From: Citrobacter freundii
Lineage (GTDB): Bacteria > Bacteroidota > Bacteroidia > Chitinophagales > Chitinophagaceae
Direction: 5' to 3'
Assembly: GCA_003243445.1 (NCBI GenBank)
Contig: QFQQ01000101.1
Location: 1-17,416, forward strand
DNA length: 17,416 nt
This document shows, one piece after another, positions 6,130-12,220 of this stretch. The notes beneath the pieces were generated by a model that searched no databases, was not told where the DNA came from, and saw only the letters and a list, made by a program, of their open reading frames with translations. Numbering within the stretch: the first letter of the stretch is position 1; the number at the start of each line of letters is the position of its first letter. The translations under genes and the position numbers were made by a program.

Positions 6130-6370
6130 CGCGATACCGTTCCCTGCCGCACGCTGCCTGTTCGTCGCGTCCGGTAACGGGTCAACGCCGACCGTGGAAT
6201 ACCGCAGCCGTCAGTTGTTTCGACGGCCAGGATATGCCGCGAAAGCGGCTTGAAGGGCGCGCCTTAAACTGGCGAGGGCATGGCGTACAATCACAACGAC
6301 GCCGGGCCTGAGCGATAAAGAAGCCCGTCCCGTGTCCGTCCGGGCGCGGCACACTGGCAGCGGGTGGCAG
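6130..6370 (-). promoter_or_regulatory. Foldable repeat element, copy B, candidate single-strand (Frpo-like) promoter
   Basis: This is the second copy of the element at 4441-4680. Its closing stem is CTGCCGCACGCTGCC (6144-6158) against GGCAGCGGGTGGCAG (6356-6370), with 13 Watson-Crick pairs, one G-T and one mismatch. Relative to copy A, a G-C pair has become C-G and an A-T pair T-A, so pairing is kept while sequence changes. Internal hairpins correspond to those of copy A at 6207-6227, 6236-6249 and 6282-6303. It directly precedes the DUF1281-type gene. A single-strand promoter or priming site of the F Frpo/ssi class is the best explanation, by inference. A conserved RNA leader is an alternative. 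Confidence 0.65.
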
Positions 6371-6557
6371 GCTGATTCCGGCAAGAAGAACATCAGTGAG
6401 GGAGCGAAAGAGAGTTGTTATGACACGAGCCCTGTCCACAGTTAAGGGAGGAAAAGTCTGTGGATAAGCTGGACACAGCACGCTGTATTACAGGTGCAAT
6501 GCCCACATGAGGGAGTTGTATTTTTTTTGCGCAAAAACAGAGGGTGGGAAATACTGA
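6371..6557. promoter_or_regulatory. Intergenic stretch with a perfect DnaA box and small palindromes
   Basis: A perfect 9-mer DnaA box (TTATCCACA on the minus strand) lies at 6459-6467. It forms part of a loose inverted pair with CTGTCCACAG at 6432-6441. CTGTATTACAG at about 6484-6494 is an 11-base odd palindrome, and TTTTTGCGCAAAAA around 6524-6537 is a perfect palindrome. No gene is visible. It separates the partition operon from copy B of the foldable element and may hold a conventional promoter. Confidence 0.4.
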
Positions 6558-6887
6558 CTATTTTGTCAGTCCCAGCTTTTTCATGTATTTAATGACGGAT
6601 TCAGGTCGCCGCTGGTATTCACTGGCGAAACTCCCGACATCGAAACTTGATGAACCAGCCTGTTCAATAAGGTGCTGAATTTCAGCCTCTTCCCAGGGGC
6701 TACCATGTCGTGGACAGGTGTGCTTATAGCCAGCTCCGGGCGAAGACATCTTTATTAGACTGGATTGAATTTCAGACAGCGTCTGATGTTCAATATCCTC
6801 AATAAGCCCGAGCTCCTGTATCTCCCGGACGTTCTTCAGGAACTGGCGGATAAGCTTTCCATGTTCTCTGGCATCAACCACCGGCAT
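6558..6887 (-). CDS. Third gene of the stb/par operon, putative helix-turn-helix protein
   Basis: The stop of parR and the chosen ATG (6887) are one base apart (TAAAATG), giving 109 residues beginning MPVVDAREHGKLIRQF. An ATG at 6908 with overlap is a possible alternative, and one at 6980 would overlap parR by 92 bases. The C-terminal part 'SPWEEAEIQHLIEQAG' through 'EYQRRPESVIKYMKKLGL' has the spacing of a Myb/SANT-like or sigma-region-4-like helix-turn-helix, which suggests DNA binding. A mid-protein 'KHTCPRHG' contains Cys and His residues. Its place after parM-parR suggests a role in plasmid stability or operon control. The inverted repeat ACTGAC/GTCAGT around the stop codon may help end transcription. 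Confidence 0.7.
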   Translation of the reverse strand: MPVVDAREHGKLIRQFLKNVREIQELGLIEDIEHQTLSEIQSSLIKMSSPGAGYKHTCPRHGSPWEEAEIQHLIEQAGSSSFDVGSFASEYQRRPESVIKYMKKLGLTK

Positions 6888-6888
6888 T

Positions 6889-7263
6889 TTAGAATAACCC
6901 TTTTGCATTGCTGCGGGTTTCATCTTCAGCATTGGGGGTTTGAGAGGATAAATTAGTCTCAGTCCGTTCAGCTGGTACATTTTCCTTTATCCTGCCCTGT
7001 AAAAGCGCTTCGACTTCACGAGGGTAAACCGCTTTAAGCAGCTGCATCAGATCGTCAAACGATGTATTCCTGTTCAGTAACTCGCTGAACAGGAACGGAA
7101 GACGCTCATCCTGCTTTCCAAAAGCAAACCCTGTAAGCAGCGCGGCGCGCCATAAACGTCCCCTTTCCCCCTGGGGTGTTTCATCTGTTTTCTGGCAGAC
7201 AAAACGGTCCGCTTCGTTGGTTTCAGGATTCAGGTAAAACGTGATTTTGCGTCGCGTATCCAT
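6889..7263 (-). CDS. parR: ParR/StbB, centromere-binding adaptor of the type II partition system
   Basis: The protein has 124 residues, close to the 117 of plasmid R1 ParR. The N-terminal 'MDTRRKITFYLNPETNEADRFVCQK' and 'TPQGERGRLWRAALLTGFA' resemble R1 ParR, where this half forms a ribbon-helix-helix that binds parC and represses the operon. The middle 'LPFLFSELLNRNTSFDDLMQLL' corresponds to 'TPFLLCELLTKETTFSDIVNIL' of R1. The C-terminal tail 'DETRSNAKGLF' corresponds to the R1 tail that contacts ParM filaments. The start lies five bases after the parM stop with GGAT upstream, so it is co-transcribed. Its variable linker (residues 90-112) is poorly conserved, as usual for the family. Confidence 0.9.
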   Translation of the reverse strand: MDTRRKITFYLNPETNEADRFVCQKTDETPQGERGRLWRAALLTGFAFGKQDERLPFLFSELLNRNTSFDDLMQLLKAVYPREVEALLQGRIKENVPAERTETNLSSQTPNAEDETRSNAKGLF

Positions 7264-7268
7264 TGTTT

Positions 7269-8222
7269 TTATCCAATAAGGTACATGCCGTTAACGAGAT
7301 CAAATTGGGATGAACGAGTTTTATAAAAGCGTTCTTCCCTGACCCCACAGTGTTTCTTCACATGATCGGCGATCAATTCAGCACCTCCGCCGATAACCAT
7401 TACATGGGAGTATCCCTCAAAGCGGTTGATGGCTTCAATAACCCTGTTAACAAGTCGGTGGTGAGCGTTCTCAATCGCTTCACGAACCAGTTCAATTCGT
7501 GACGTGTCATTGATACGTGATGAGAGATAAGAAGCATCGTTACGATGAATGATAATATCGTCAGCCAGATAGCTACTCCCTTTGGTTCTTGCCACGGACA
7601 GCGCCTCTTTTACCGCACCGGTGATCAAGGATACACCGAGGGTTGAATCACCATAAATACGCGAAATCCCTCGCATTTTCCCCATAACCTGAGAAATATC
7701 AAGCGTGGTTCCCCCCAGATCAACAATCAGGAGTGAATCCAGTTCGTTAAGATTTTTTACCACCTCAAAACCTGCTGGGATGGACTCGGGCATAACCTCG
7801 ACATGCTTAATGGTGAAAGTCTTGCCACCATTAAGTTCGACCGGTCGCAGCAGATTCGCTTTTTTACGTTCAATGTTTGCCTTATTAGGCTGGTTATTTT
7901 TATCGTAATACTCAGATAAAGGCAGGCTCACTACCACATCGACTTCACAAGGTTCGATCCCGCTGTTAAGCAACGCATGGTGAACGGCAACAACATTCAC
8001 ATCGCTGTATTGCCAGGCGACGTTCGTGGTAACCACAGCATCAGGGCTGATAGGATCAAAAGAGTATTGCTCACCATTCAACATATAGTTGAACGCTTGT
8101 TGTCCACCAAATGCAACAGCCCATTCACGCTTAAAGCTGTTAGGGCTGATTGACTGCCTGACCTCATCATCCTTCCACTGAAGTTTGATATTAGTTGATC
8201 CGTCATCGATATAAATTTTCAT
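7269..8222 (-). CDS. parM: ParM/StbA, actin-like plasmid segregation ATPase
   Basis: The protein has 317 residues (R1 ParM has 320) with ATG at 8222 and AGGTGA upstream. It matches R1 ParM over the full length by recall: IDDGSTNIKLQW at residues 4-15 (phosphate 1 loop), SPNSFKREWAV near 26-36, 'TTNVAWQYSDVNVVAVHHAL', 'PESIPAGFEV', 'LLIVDLGGTTLDISQVMGK' around residues 165-183 (phosphate 2 and catalytic Asp region), 'RTKGSSYLADDIIIHR', and 'HVMVIGGGAEL' near residue 275 (adenosine motif). ParM polymerises with ATP into dynamic filaments that push ParR-parC-bound plasmids to opposite cell poles. It forms an operon with parR and a third gene, and is expected to be repressed by ParR binding at 8223-8420. 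Confidence 0.96.
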   Translation of the reverse strand: MKIYIDDGSTNIKLQWKDDEVRQSISPNSFKREWAVAFGGQQAFNYMLNGEQYSFDPISPDAVVTTNVAWQYSDVNVVAVHHALLNSGIEPCEVDVVVSLPLSEYYDKNNQPNKANIERKKANLLRPVELNGGKTFTIKHVEVMPESIPAGFEVVKNLNELDSLLIVDLGGTTLDISQVMGKMRGISRIYGDSTLGVSLITGAVKEALSVARTKGSSYLADDIIIHRNDASYLSSRINDTSRIELVREAIENAHHRLVNRVIEAINRFEGYSHVMVIGGGAELIADHVKKHCGVREERFYKTRSSQFDLVNGMYLIG

Positions 8223-8420
8223 TGAATGTCACCTGGGTAGTTGAAAACGCCTTAGAGAACAAAAAGAGATGTATTAGAGAACTATTGGTGAATTATACAT
8301 AAACAACAGCCCCTATCAATAAGAAAAGAACACTGGTTGAGATAAATTAGAGAACAATTTATGCAAGTAAAGAGATGTCGGATCTGACGCTGAGCAAAGA
8401 AATATTCATCGCGAATACAA
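8223..8420 (-). promoter_or_regulatory. Candidate parC centromere and stb/par operon promoter
   Basis: This AT-rich stretch upstream of parM carries direct repeats. TTAGAGAAC occurs at 8252-8260, 8274-8282 and 8347-8355, and AAAGAGATGT at 8263-8272 and 8369-8378. The segments AGAACTATTGGTGAATTATA and AGAACACTGGTTGAGATAAA are related. The first two TTAGAGAAC copies are 22 bp apart, two helical turns, consistent with ParR arrays on one face. In R1, parC lies at this position and overlaps the parM promoter. The gap 8223-8513 otherwise holds only the umuD control region. Confidence 0.65.
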
Positions 8421-8478
8421 CATGATGAAGCCGTCGGCATACAGAACACTTGCGAAAAAGAAAAAAGAAGAAATTATA

Positions 8479-8494
8479 CTGTATATAAAAACAG
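8479..8494 (+). promoter_or_regulatory. LexA (SOS) box of umuDC
   Basis: CTGTATATAAAAACAG fits the LexA rule CTG-N10-CAG exactly, with the AT-rich centre typical of strong boxes. It overlaps a possible -10 (TATACT, 8475-8480) and lies 19 bases before the umuD start, as expected for an SOS-repressed operon. A ribosome site AGAGG lies at about 8503-8507. Confidence 0.92.
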
Positions 8495-8513
8495 GTATTT
8501 TAAGAGGTATGCC

Positions 8514-8936
8514 GTGTTACTTTTTCTTGCTCCCGAACAGGAGCCGGTGCAGTCCACTGCTCCGCTGTTCACCGAACGTTGCCCGGCGGGTTTTCCGTCG
8601 CCAGCCGCCGATTACACGGAGGAGGAACTTGACCTGAATGCCTATTGTATCCGGCGTCCGGCTGCAACTTTCTTCGTCAGGGCTATCGGGGATTCGATGC
8701 GGGATATGGGTCTGCATTCCGGCGATTTAATGGTTGTCGACAAAGCTGAGAAACCCATGCAGGGGGATATTGTCATCGCGGAAACAGATGGCGAGTTCAC
8801 CGTTAAGCGCCTGCAGCTGAAGCCCCGTATCGCCCTGCTGCCGATGAATCCAGCCTACCCCACGCTTTATCCGGAAGAACTGCAGATTTTCGGGGTGGTG
8901 ACGGCTTTTATACACAAAACCCGGAGCACAGACTGA
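8514..8936 (+). CDS. umuD: UmuD-type SOS mutagenesis protein (self-cleaving)
   Basis: The protein has 140 residues. I place the start at GTG 8514 because it gives the family N-terminus (MLLFLAPEQE) and follows AGAGG at proper spacing. The self-cleavage site is Ala25-Gly26 in 'RCPAGFPSPAADY'. The catalytic dyad is Ser61 (in 'IGDSMRDMG') and Lys98 (in 'EFTVKRLQL'), matching Ser60/Lys97 of E. coli UmuD. After DNA damage, RecA filaments stimulate cleavage and the processed form joins UmuC to make polymerase V. It overlaps umuC by one base (TGATG) and is controlled by the LexA box upstream. It is the plasmid relative of MucA/ImpA/SamA, and which lineage is not decided here. Confidence 0.95.
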   Translation: MLLFLAPEQEPVQSTAPLFTERCPAGFPSPAADYTEEELDLNAYCIRRPAATFFVRAIGDSMRDMGLHSGDLMVVDKAEKPMQGDIVIAETDGEFTVKRLQLKPRIALLPMNPAYPTLYPEELQIFGVVTAFIHKTRSTD

Positions 8937-10210
8937 TGTTTGCTTTGGCTGACGTTAACAGTTTTTACGCGAGCTGCGAGAAAGTATTTCGTCCCGATTT
9001 GCGTGACAGGCCTGTGGTGGTTCTGAGTAACAACGATGGTTGTGTAATCGCGCGCAGCGCTGAAGCGAAACGGCTGGGCATAAAAATGGGAGTGCCGTGG
9101 TTTCAGCTGAAGTCGGTAAAATTTCCGGAGCCGGTCATCGCGTTCTCCAGTAATTACGCCCTCTACGCCTCCATGTCGAACAGGGTCATGGTTCATCTGG
9201 AAGCGCTGGCGCCACGCGTTGAGCAGTACTCCATTGACGAGATGTTCTTGGATATTCGCGGTATTGACAGCTGCATCGATTTCGAGGATTTCGGCCGGCA
9301 GCTGCGTGAGCACGTTCGTTCCGGCACGGGGCTGACCATCGGCGTCGGAATGGGACCTACGAAAACCCTGGCGAAGTCAGCACAATGGGCTTCCAAAGAG
9401 TGGCCACAATTTGGCGGCGTACTGGCGTTAACGCCGGGTAATCCCCGCCGTACAGAAAAACTGCTGTCACTGCAGCCGGTGGAGGAAATCTGGGGGGTGG
9501 GTCGCAGGATCTCAAAGAAGCTGAACACAATGGGGATCACCACAGCACTGCAGCTGGCCCGCGCGAATCCAACGTTCATCAGGAAAAATTTTAATGTGGT
9601 TCTGGAGAGAACGGTCCGGGAACTCAATGGAGAAAGCTGTATTTCACTGGAGGAAGCACCGCCCCCCAAACAGCAGATAGTCTGCAGCCGGAGTTTTGGT
9701 GAACGTGTCACGACTTATGAGGCGATGCGGCAGGCTGTCTGTCAGCACGCTGAACGTGCCGCCGAAAAGCTGCGCGGCGCGCGTCAATTCTGCAGGCATA
9801 TTGCCGTGTTCTTGAAAACATCGCCGTTTGCCGTAAATGAGCCCTACTACGGTAATCTGGCCAGTGAAAAATTGCTCATCCCCACGCAGGATACACGGGA
9901 CATCATAGCCGCAGCAGTGAAAGCACTGGACAGGATCTGGGTGGATGGTCACCGCTATGCAAAGGCGGGCTGTATGCTCAACGATTTCACTCCAACCGGG
10001 GTTTCTCAGCTCAATTTATTTGATGAAGTGCAGCCGCGGGAACAGAGCAAGAAACTGATGAAAACCCTGGATGGTATTAACCATTCAGGACTCGGAAAAA
10101 TATGGTTTGCTGGGCGTGGGATTGCACCTGAGTGGCAAATGAAGCGTGACATGCTTTCCCCCGCGTACACTACTCGTTGGAAAGAAATACCCGTTGCGAG
10201 GATTGGATAA
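8936..10210 (+). CDS. umuC: UmuC, catalytic subunit of translesion DNA polymerase V
   Basis: The protein has 424 residues (E. coli UmuC has 422). Y-family polymerase motifs are intact: DVNSFYASCE at residues 6-15 with metal-binding Asp6, 'VVVLSNNDGCVIARS' at 27-41, and 'YSIDEMFLD' with Asp101-Glu102. The helix-hairpin-helix 'VWGVGRRISKKL' type segment is near residue 185, and the little-finger region contains 'CSRSFGERVTTYEAMRQAV'. The beta-clamp binding motif QLNLF is at 358-362. With two UmuD' subunits it copies past damaged bases with low fidelity. The ATG overlaps the umuD stop. No frameshift or missing catalytic residue is seen, so it should be functional. Confidence 0.97.
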   Translation: MFALADVNSFYASCEKVFRPDLRDRPVVVLSNNDGCVIARSAEAKRLGIKMGVPWFQLKSVKFPEPVIAFSSNYALYASMSNRVMVHLEALAPRVEQYSIDEMFLDIRGIDSCIDFEDFGRQLREHVRSGTGLTIGVGMGPTKTLAKSAQWASKEWPQFGGVLALTPGNPRRTEKLLSLQPVEEIWGVGRRISKKLNTMGITTALQLARANPTFIRKNFNVVLERTVRELNGESCISLEEAPPPKQQIVCSRSFGERVTTYEAMRQAVCQHAERAAEKLRGARQFCRHIAVFLKTSPFAVNEPYYGNLASEKLLIPTQDTRDIIAAAVKALDRIWVDGHRYAKAGCMLNDFTPTGVSQLNLFDEVQPREQSKKLMKTLDGINHSGLGKIWFAGRGIAPEWQMKRDMLSPAYTTRWKEIPVARIG

Positions 10211-10232
10211 AGCCGTTTTTAGAAAGGAGACA

Positions 10233-10284
10233 GTGCTCGCCGCAGCCGAGCGACCGGGCATCGCCCGCGAGTGAGCGAGGAAGC
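10233..10284. other. ColE1-like GC-rich segment beside the origin
   Basis: The segment begins GCTCGCCGCAGCCGAGCGAC and ends GAGTGAGCGAGGAAGC. From memory it closely resembles a segment found next to the origin region of ColE1/pBR322 and in several IncF replicons, with the middle altered to GGGC-ATC-GCCC, a small hairpin at 10257-10267. Its role here is unknown. It may be a remnant of an origin, or part of the umuC terminator. Confidence 0.5.
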
Positions 10285-10352
10285 ACCAGGGAAAGGTACC
10301 TGCATGTTCAGCTTACGCCCAAAATCAAATGTTAGCCCTCTTCTTTGAGCTC

Positions 10353-10560
10353 TTATCCACTTATCCACCGTCATATTTTTATAAGATCTTTTTAAAATAG
10401 TTTTTAGGTTTACCTTTTTAGACCTCCTTTGAGCCCTTATGTACTGCGGGTTCCAGAGGATCCTTTGTGACAATTTGCCCTTTCATTGTGACAAATCACC
10501 CTCATTTACCCTATTGAACTGTGACTATCTGCCCTGAACCCTGTGACAAATTGCCCTCTG
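10353..10560. promoter_or_regulatory. RepFIA-type replication origin (oriV/ori-2) with iterons
   Basis: From left to right there are two tandem DnaA boxes TTATCCAC at 10353-10360 and 10361-10368, then an AT-rich tract 10371-10420 containing GATCTTTTTAAAA (like the oriC 13-mers). Four direct iterons of the form TGTGACAAATTGCCC follow at 10466-10480, 10487-10501, 10520-10534 and 10542-10556. Spacings are 21, 33 and 22 bp, near whole helical turns. This is the F plasmid ori-2 arrangement immediately upstream of repE. RepE monomers bind the iterons, and DnaA helps open the AT-rich region. A short minus-strand reading frame across it is not considered a gene. Confidence 0.92.
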
Positions 10561-10594
10561 CGATCCATTTGAATCACAAACTTATCCCTGACTG

Positions 10595-10641
10595 TTGACT
10601 CTTTTTGATGAAATGTGACAATCTTAAAATCTGTCACATTT
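10595..10641 (+). promoter_or_regulatory. repE promoter and RepE dimer operator
   Basis: AAATGTGACA (10611-10620) and TGTCACATTT (10632-10641) form a perfect 10-bp inverted repeat that contains the iteron half-site TGTGACA. In F, RepE dimers bind such an operator to repress repE. A possible -35 TTGACT lies at 10595-10600, with a weak -10 near 10619-10624 inside the operator. Confidence 0.88.
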
Positions 10642-10655
10642 TAAATGGAACGGTC

Positions 10656-11408
10656 ATGACGGAAGTTGCGGTAATAAACCATAAAAAGCGCAAAAATAGC
10701 CCTCGTATAGTTCAGTCTAATGAGCTTACCGAAGCAGCTTATAGTCTCTCTCGTGATCAGAAGCGTATGCTGTATTTGTTCGTCGATCAGATCCGTAAAT
10801 CAGATGGCTCGCTTCAGGAGCATGATGGTATCTGTGAAATACAGGTAGCTCATTATGCAGCAACATTTGGATTAACCTCTGCCGAAGCCAGTAAGGATAT
10901 ACGTCAGGCGCTCAAAGGCTTTGCTGGTAAAGAGGTCGTATTTTACCGACCTGAAGAGGATGCTAACGGTGAAAAAGGGTTAGAGTCTTTCCCCTGGTTC
11001 ATTAAACGTGCACACAGCCCTTCCCGAGGACTGTACAGTGTTCATATAAACCCCTATCTGATTCCATTTTTTATTGGTTTGCAGAACAGATTTACCCAAT
11101 TCAGGCTTAGCGAAACAAAGGAGATAACTAATCCCTATGCTATGCGGCTGTATGAATCTCTCTGCCAGTACAGAAAACCCGATGGTTCAGGCTGTGTGTC
11201 GCTCAAAGTAGACTGGATAATGGAACGTTACCAGCTGCCGCAAAGTTATCAACGAATGCCTGATTTTCGACGCCGTTTCCTTCAGGCAAGTGTTGATGAA
11301 ATCAATAGCAGAACGCCGATGCGGCTGAGTTATATAGAGAAAAAGAAAGGACGACAGACAACTCATATTGTCTTTTCTTTCAGTGATATAGTAGCAAACT
11401 CTCTCTAA
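10656..11408 (+). CDS. repE: RepE, RepFIA-type replication initiator
   Basis: The protein has 250 residues, against 251 for F RepE. I chose ATG 10656 because the product then begins MTEVAVINHKKRKNSPRIVQ, as in F. An upstream in-frame ATG at 10605 would translate through the operator. It is very similar to F RepE by recall, with two winged-helix domains (roughly residues 15-140 and 145-250) of the Rep_3 superfamily. 'LTEAAYSLSRDQKRMLYLFVDQIRK' is in the first domain, 'NPYLIPFFIGLQNRFTQFRLSETKEITNPYAMRLYE' spans the junction, and 'RTPMRLSYIEKKKGRQTTHIVFSF' makes up much of the second. Monomers initiate at the iterons upstream, while dimers repress the gene and pair iterons to limit copy number. 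The C-terminal tail differs from F. It resembles variants typed as IncFIA(HI1), not confirmed. Confidence 0.96.
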   Translation: MTEVAVINHKKRKNSPRIVQSNELTEAAYSLSRDQKRMLYLFVDQIRKSDGSLQEHDGICEIQVAHYAATFGLTSAEASKDIRQALKGFAGKEVVFYRPEEDANGEKGLESFPWFIKRAHSPSRGLYSVHINPYLIPFFIGLQNRFTQFRLSETKEITNPYAMRLYESLCQYRKPDGSGCVSLKVDWIMERYQLPQSYQRMPDFRRRFLQASVDEINSRTPMRLSYIEKKKGRQTTHIVFSFSDIVANSL

Positions 11409-11415
11409 ATCATGA

Positions 11416-11700
11416 GGGCAGATAGTCACACTTTCGAGGGTTGAATGTCACACTTTCTCAGGGCAAATTGTCACAGATAATGGTGGACTCAGGGCTATTT
11501 GTCACACTTGGGATGGTTTTCAGCTCTCTGATACCCACGAAATCAAGCCTGAACCCCTATATTTTTTTGAAGGCAGATTGTCACTCTTAGCTAAGAGCAA
11601 TTTGTCACACTTCTTTCAGGGCATTTTGTCACAGAAGAAATGTTAAACACTAACAGAGTAATTCTCCTGGTTGCCCTAAAGTTGAGTGCAATTTGTCACA
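11416..11700. repeat. incC-like iteron cluster, eight copies in reverse orientation
   Basis: There are fifteen-base iterons of the type GGGCAAATTGTCACA, the reverse complement of the origin iterons. They lie at 11416-11430, 11438-11452, 11461-11475, 11492-11506, 11571-11585, 11595-11609, 11619-11633 and 11686-11700. The first four and copies five to seven are spaced 22-31 bp, and larger gaps precede copies five and eight. In F the matching incC cluster has about five copies, titrates RepE, and lowers copy number by handcuffing with the origin. From 11701 to 11910 I see no gene. Confidence 0.9.
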
Positions 11701-11910
11701 CTTTACATCCCGTGAAACCTTAAAGTGCATCATTGGGAAAAAATTAGTGGTATCTCTTTTCCGCCGAGGAAAGGGGGTGGCGTTATAAAGTTGCCTGCAT
11801 TTTGCTTGTAGAGCTAGTTATCGTTCCTGTCGTTCCCCTTCTGCCAGGGATATCTATAACAGTGGAAACCTGGCATTAAGAGTTAGTCTGTGAAGTTGAT
11901 TATCATTTTT

Positions 11911-11930
11911 TCATGAAATCATGCTTTCAT
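11911..11930. repeat. Par-locus palindrome copy 1
   Basis: TCATGAAATCATGCTTTCAT is an imperfect palindrome of the motif that recurs through 11911-14398. It overlaps the end of the ParG-like gene. Confidence 0.7.
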
Positions 11931-12157
11931 TATTTCATTTTATTGCGATACATTTCATACCCAGCCATTATCATTTCAGTCATAGATATCCCCTGCTCCG
12001 CAGCATAAGCTTTCATTTCTTTGTGCTTAGAGACAGGTACTTTTATCTGGATAGGCTTCACAGAAGATTCAGGAGCTGCGCTTCGTCCTGTAACATCCAG
12101 AGTTGGTTCATCATCTTTTGGTGGATCAATTTTGATAGTACTTTTCGGGCCTTTCAT
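11930..12157 (-). CDS. ParG-like partition protein, ribbon-helix-helix
   Basis: The protein has 75 residues with ATG at 12157 and GAGG seven bases upstream. A GTG at 12169 would add four residues but lacks such a site. The N-terminal 40 residues are polar and likely flexible (MKGPKSTIKIDPPKDDEP). The C-terminal 'VKPIQIKVPVSKHKEMKAYAAEQGISMTEMIMAGYEMYRNKMK' is a typical ribbon-helix-helix, with the strand IQIKVPV followed by two helices. ParG of TP228 has the same size and layout, with a mobile arm that stimulates the ParF ATPase. It should bind the palindromic repeats nearby, act as centromere-binding protein and repress the operon. It follows the ParA gene by about 40 bases. Confidence 0.85.
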   Translation of the reverse strand: MKGPKSTIKIDPPKDDEPTLDVTGRSAAPESSVKPIQIKVPVSKHKEMKAYAAEQGISMTEMIMAGYEMYRNKMK

Positions 12158-12184
12158 AGAGAACCTCACACATAAAATGAATTA

Positions 12185-12220
12185 ATGAAATCATGCTATC
12201 ATGAATTAATTATATCATGA
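12185..12220. repeat. Par-locus palindrome copy 2, between parA and parG genes
   Basis: ATGAAATCATGCTATCAT at 12185-12202 is followed by TCATGAATTAATTATATCATGA (12199-12220), an imperfect palindrome bounded by TCATGA at both ends. It covers the stop codon of the ParA gene and the ribosome-site approach of the next gene. Confidence 0.65.

Noticed and set aside
10219..10473. An 84-codon minus-strand frame across the replication origin
   Set aside because: It spans the DnaA boxes and AT-rich tract. Its internal repetition (IRAQRR twice) comes from DNA repeats in the origin, and the C-terminal part reads through the ColE1-like segment.
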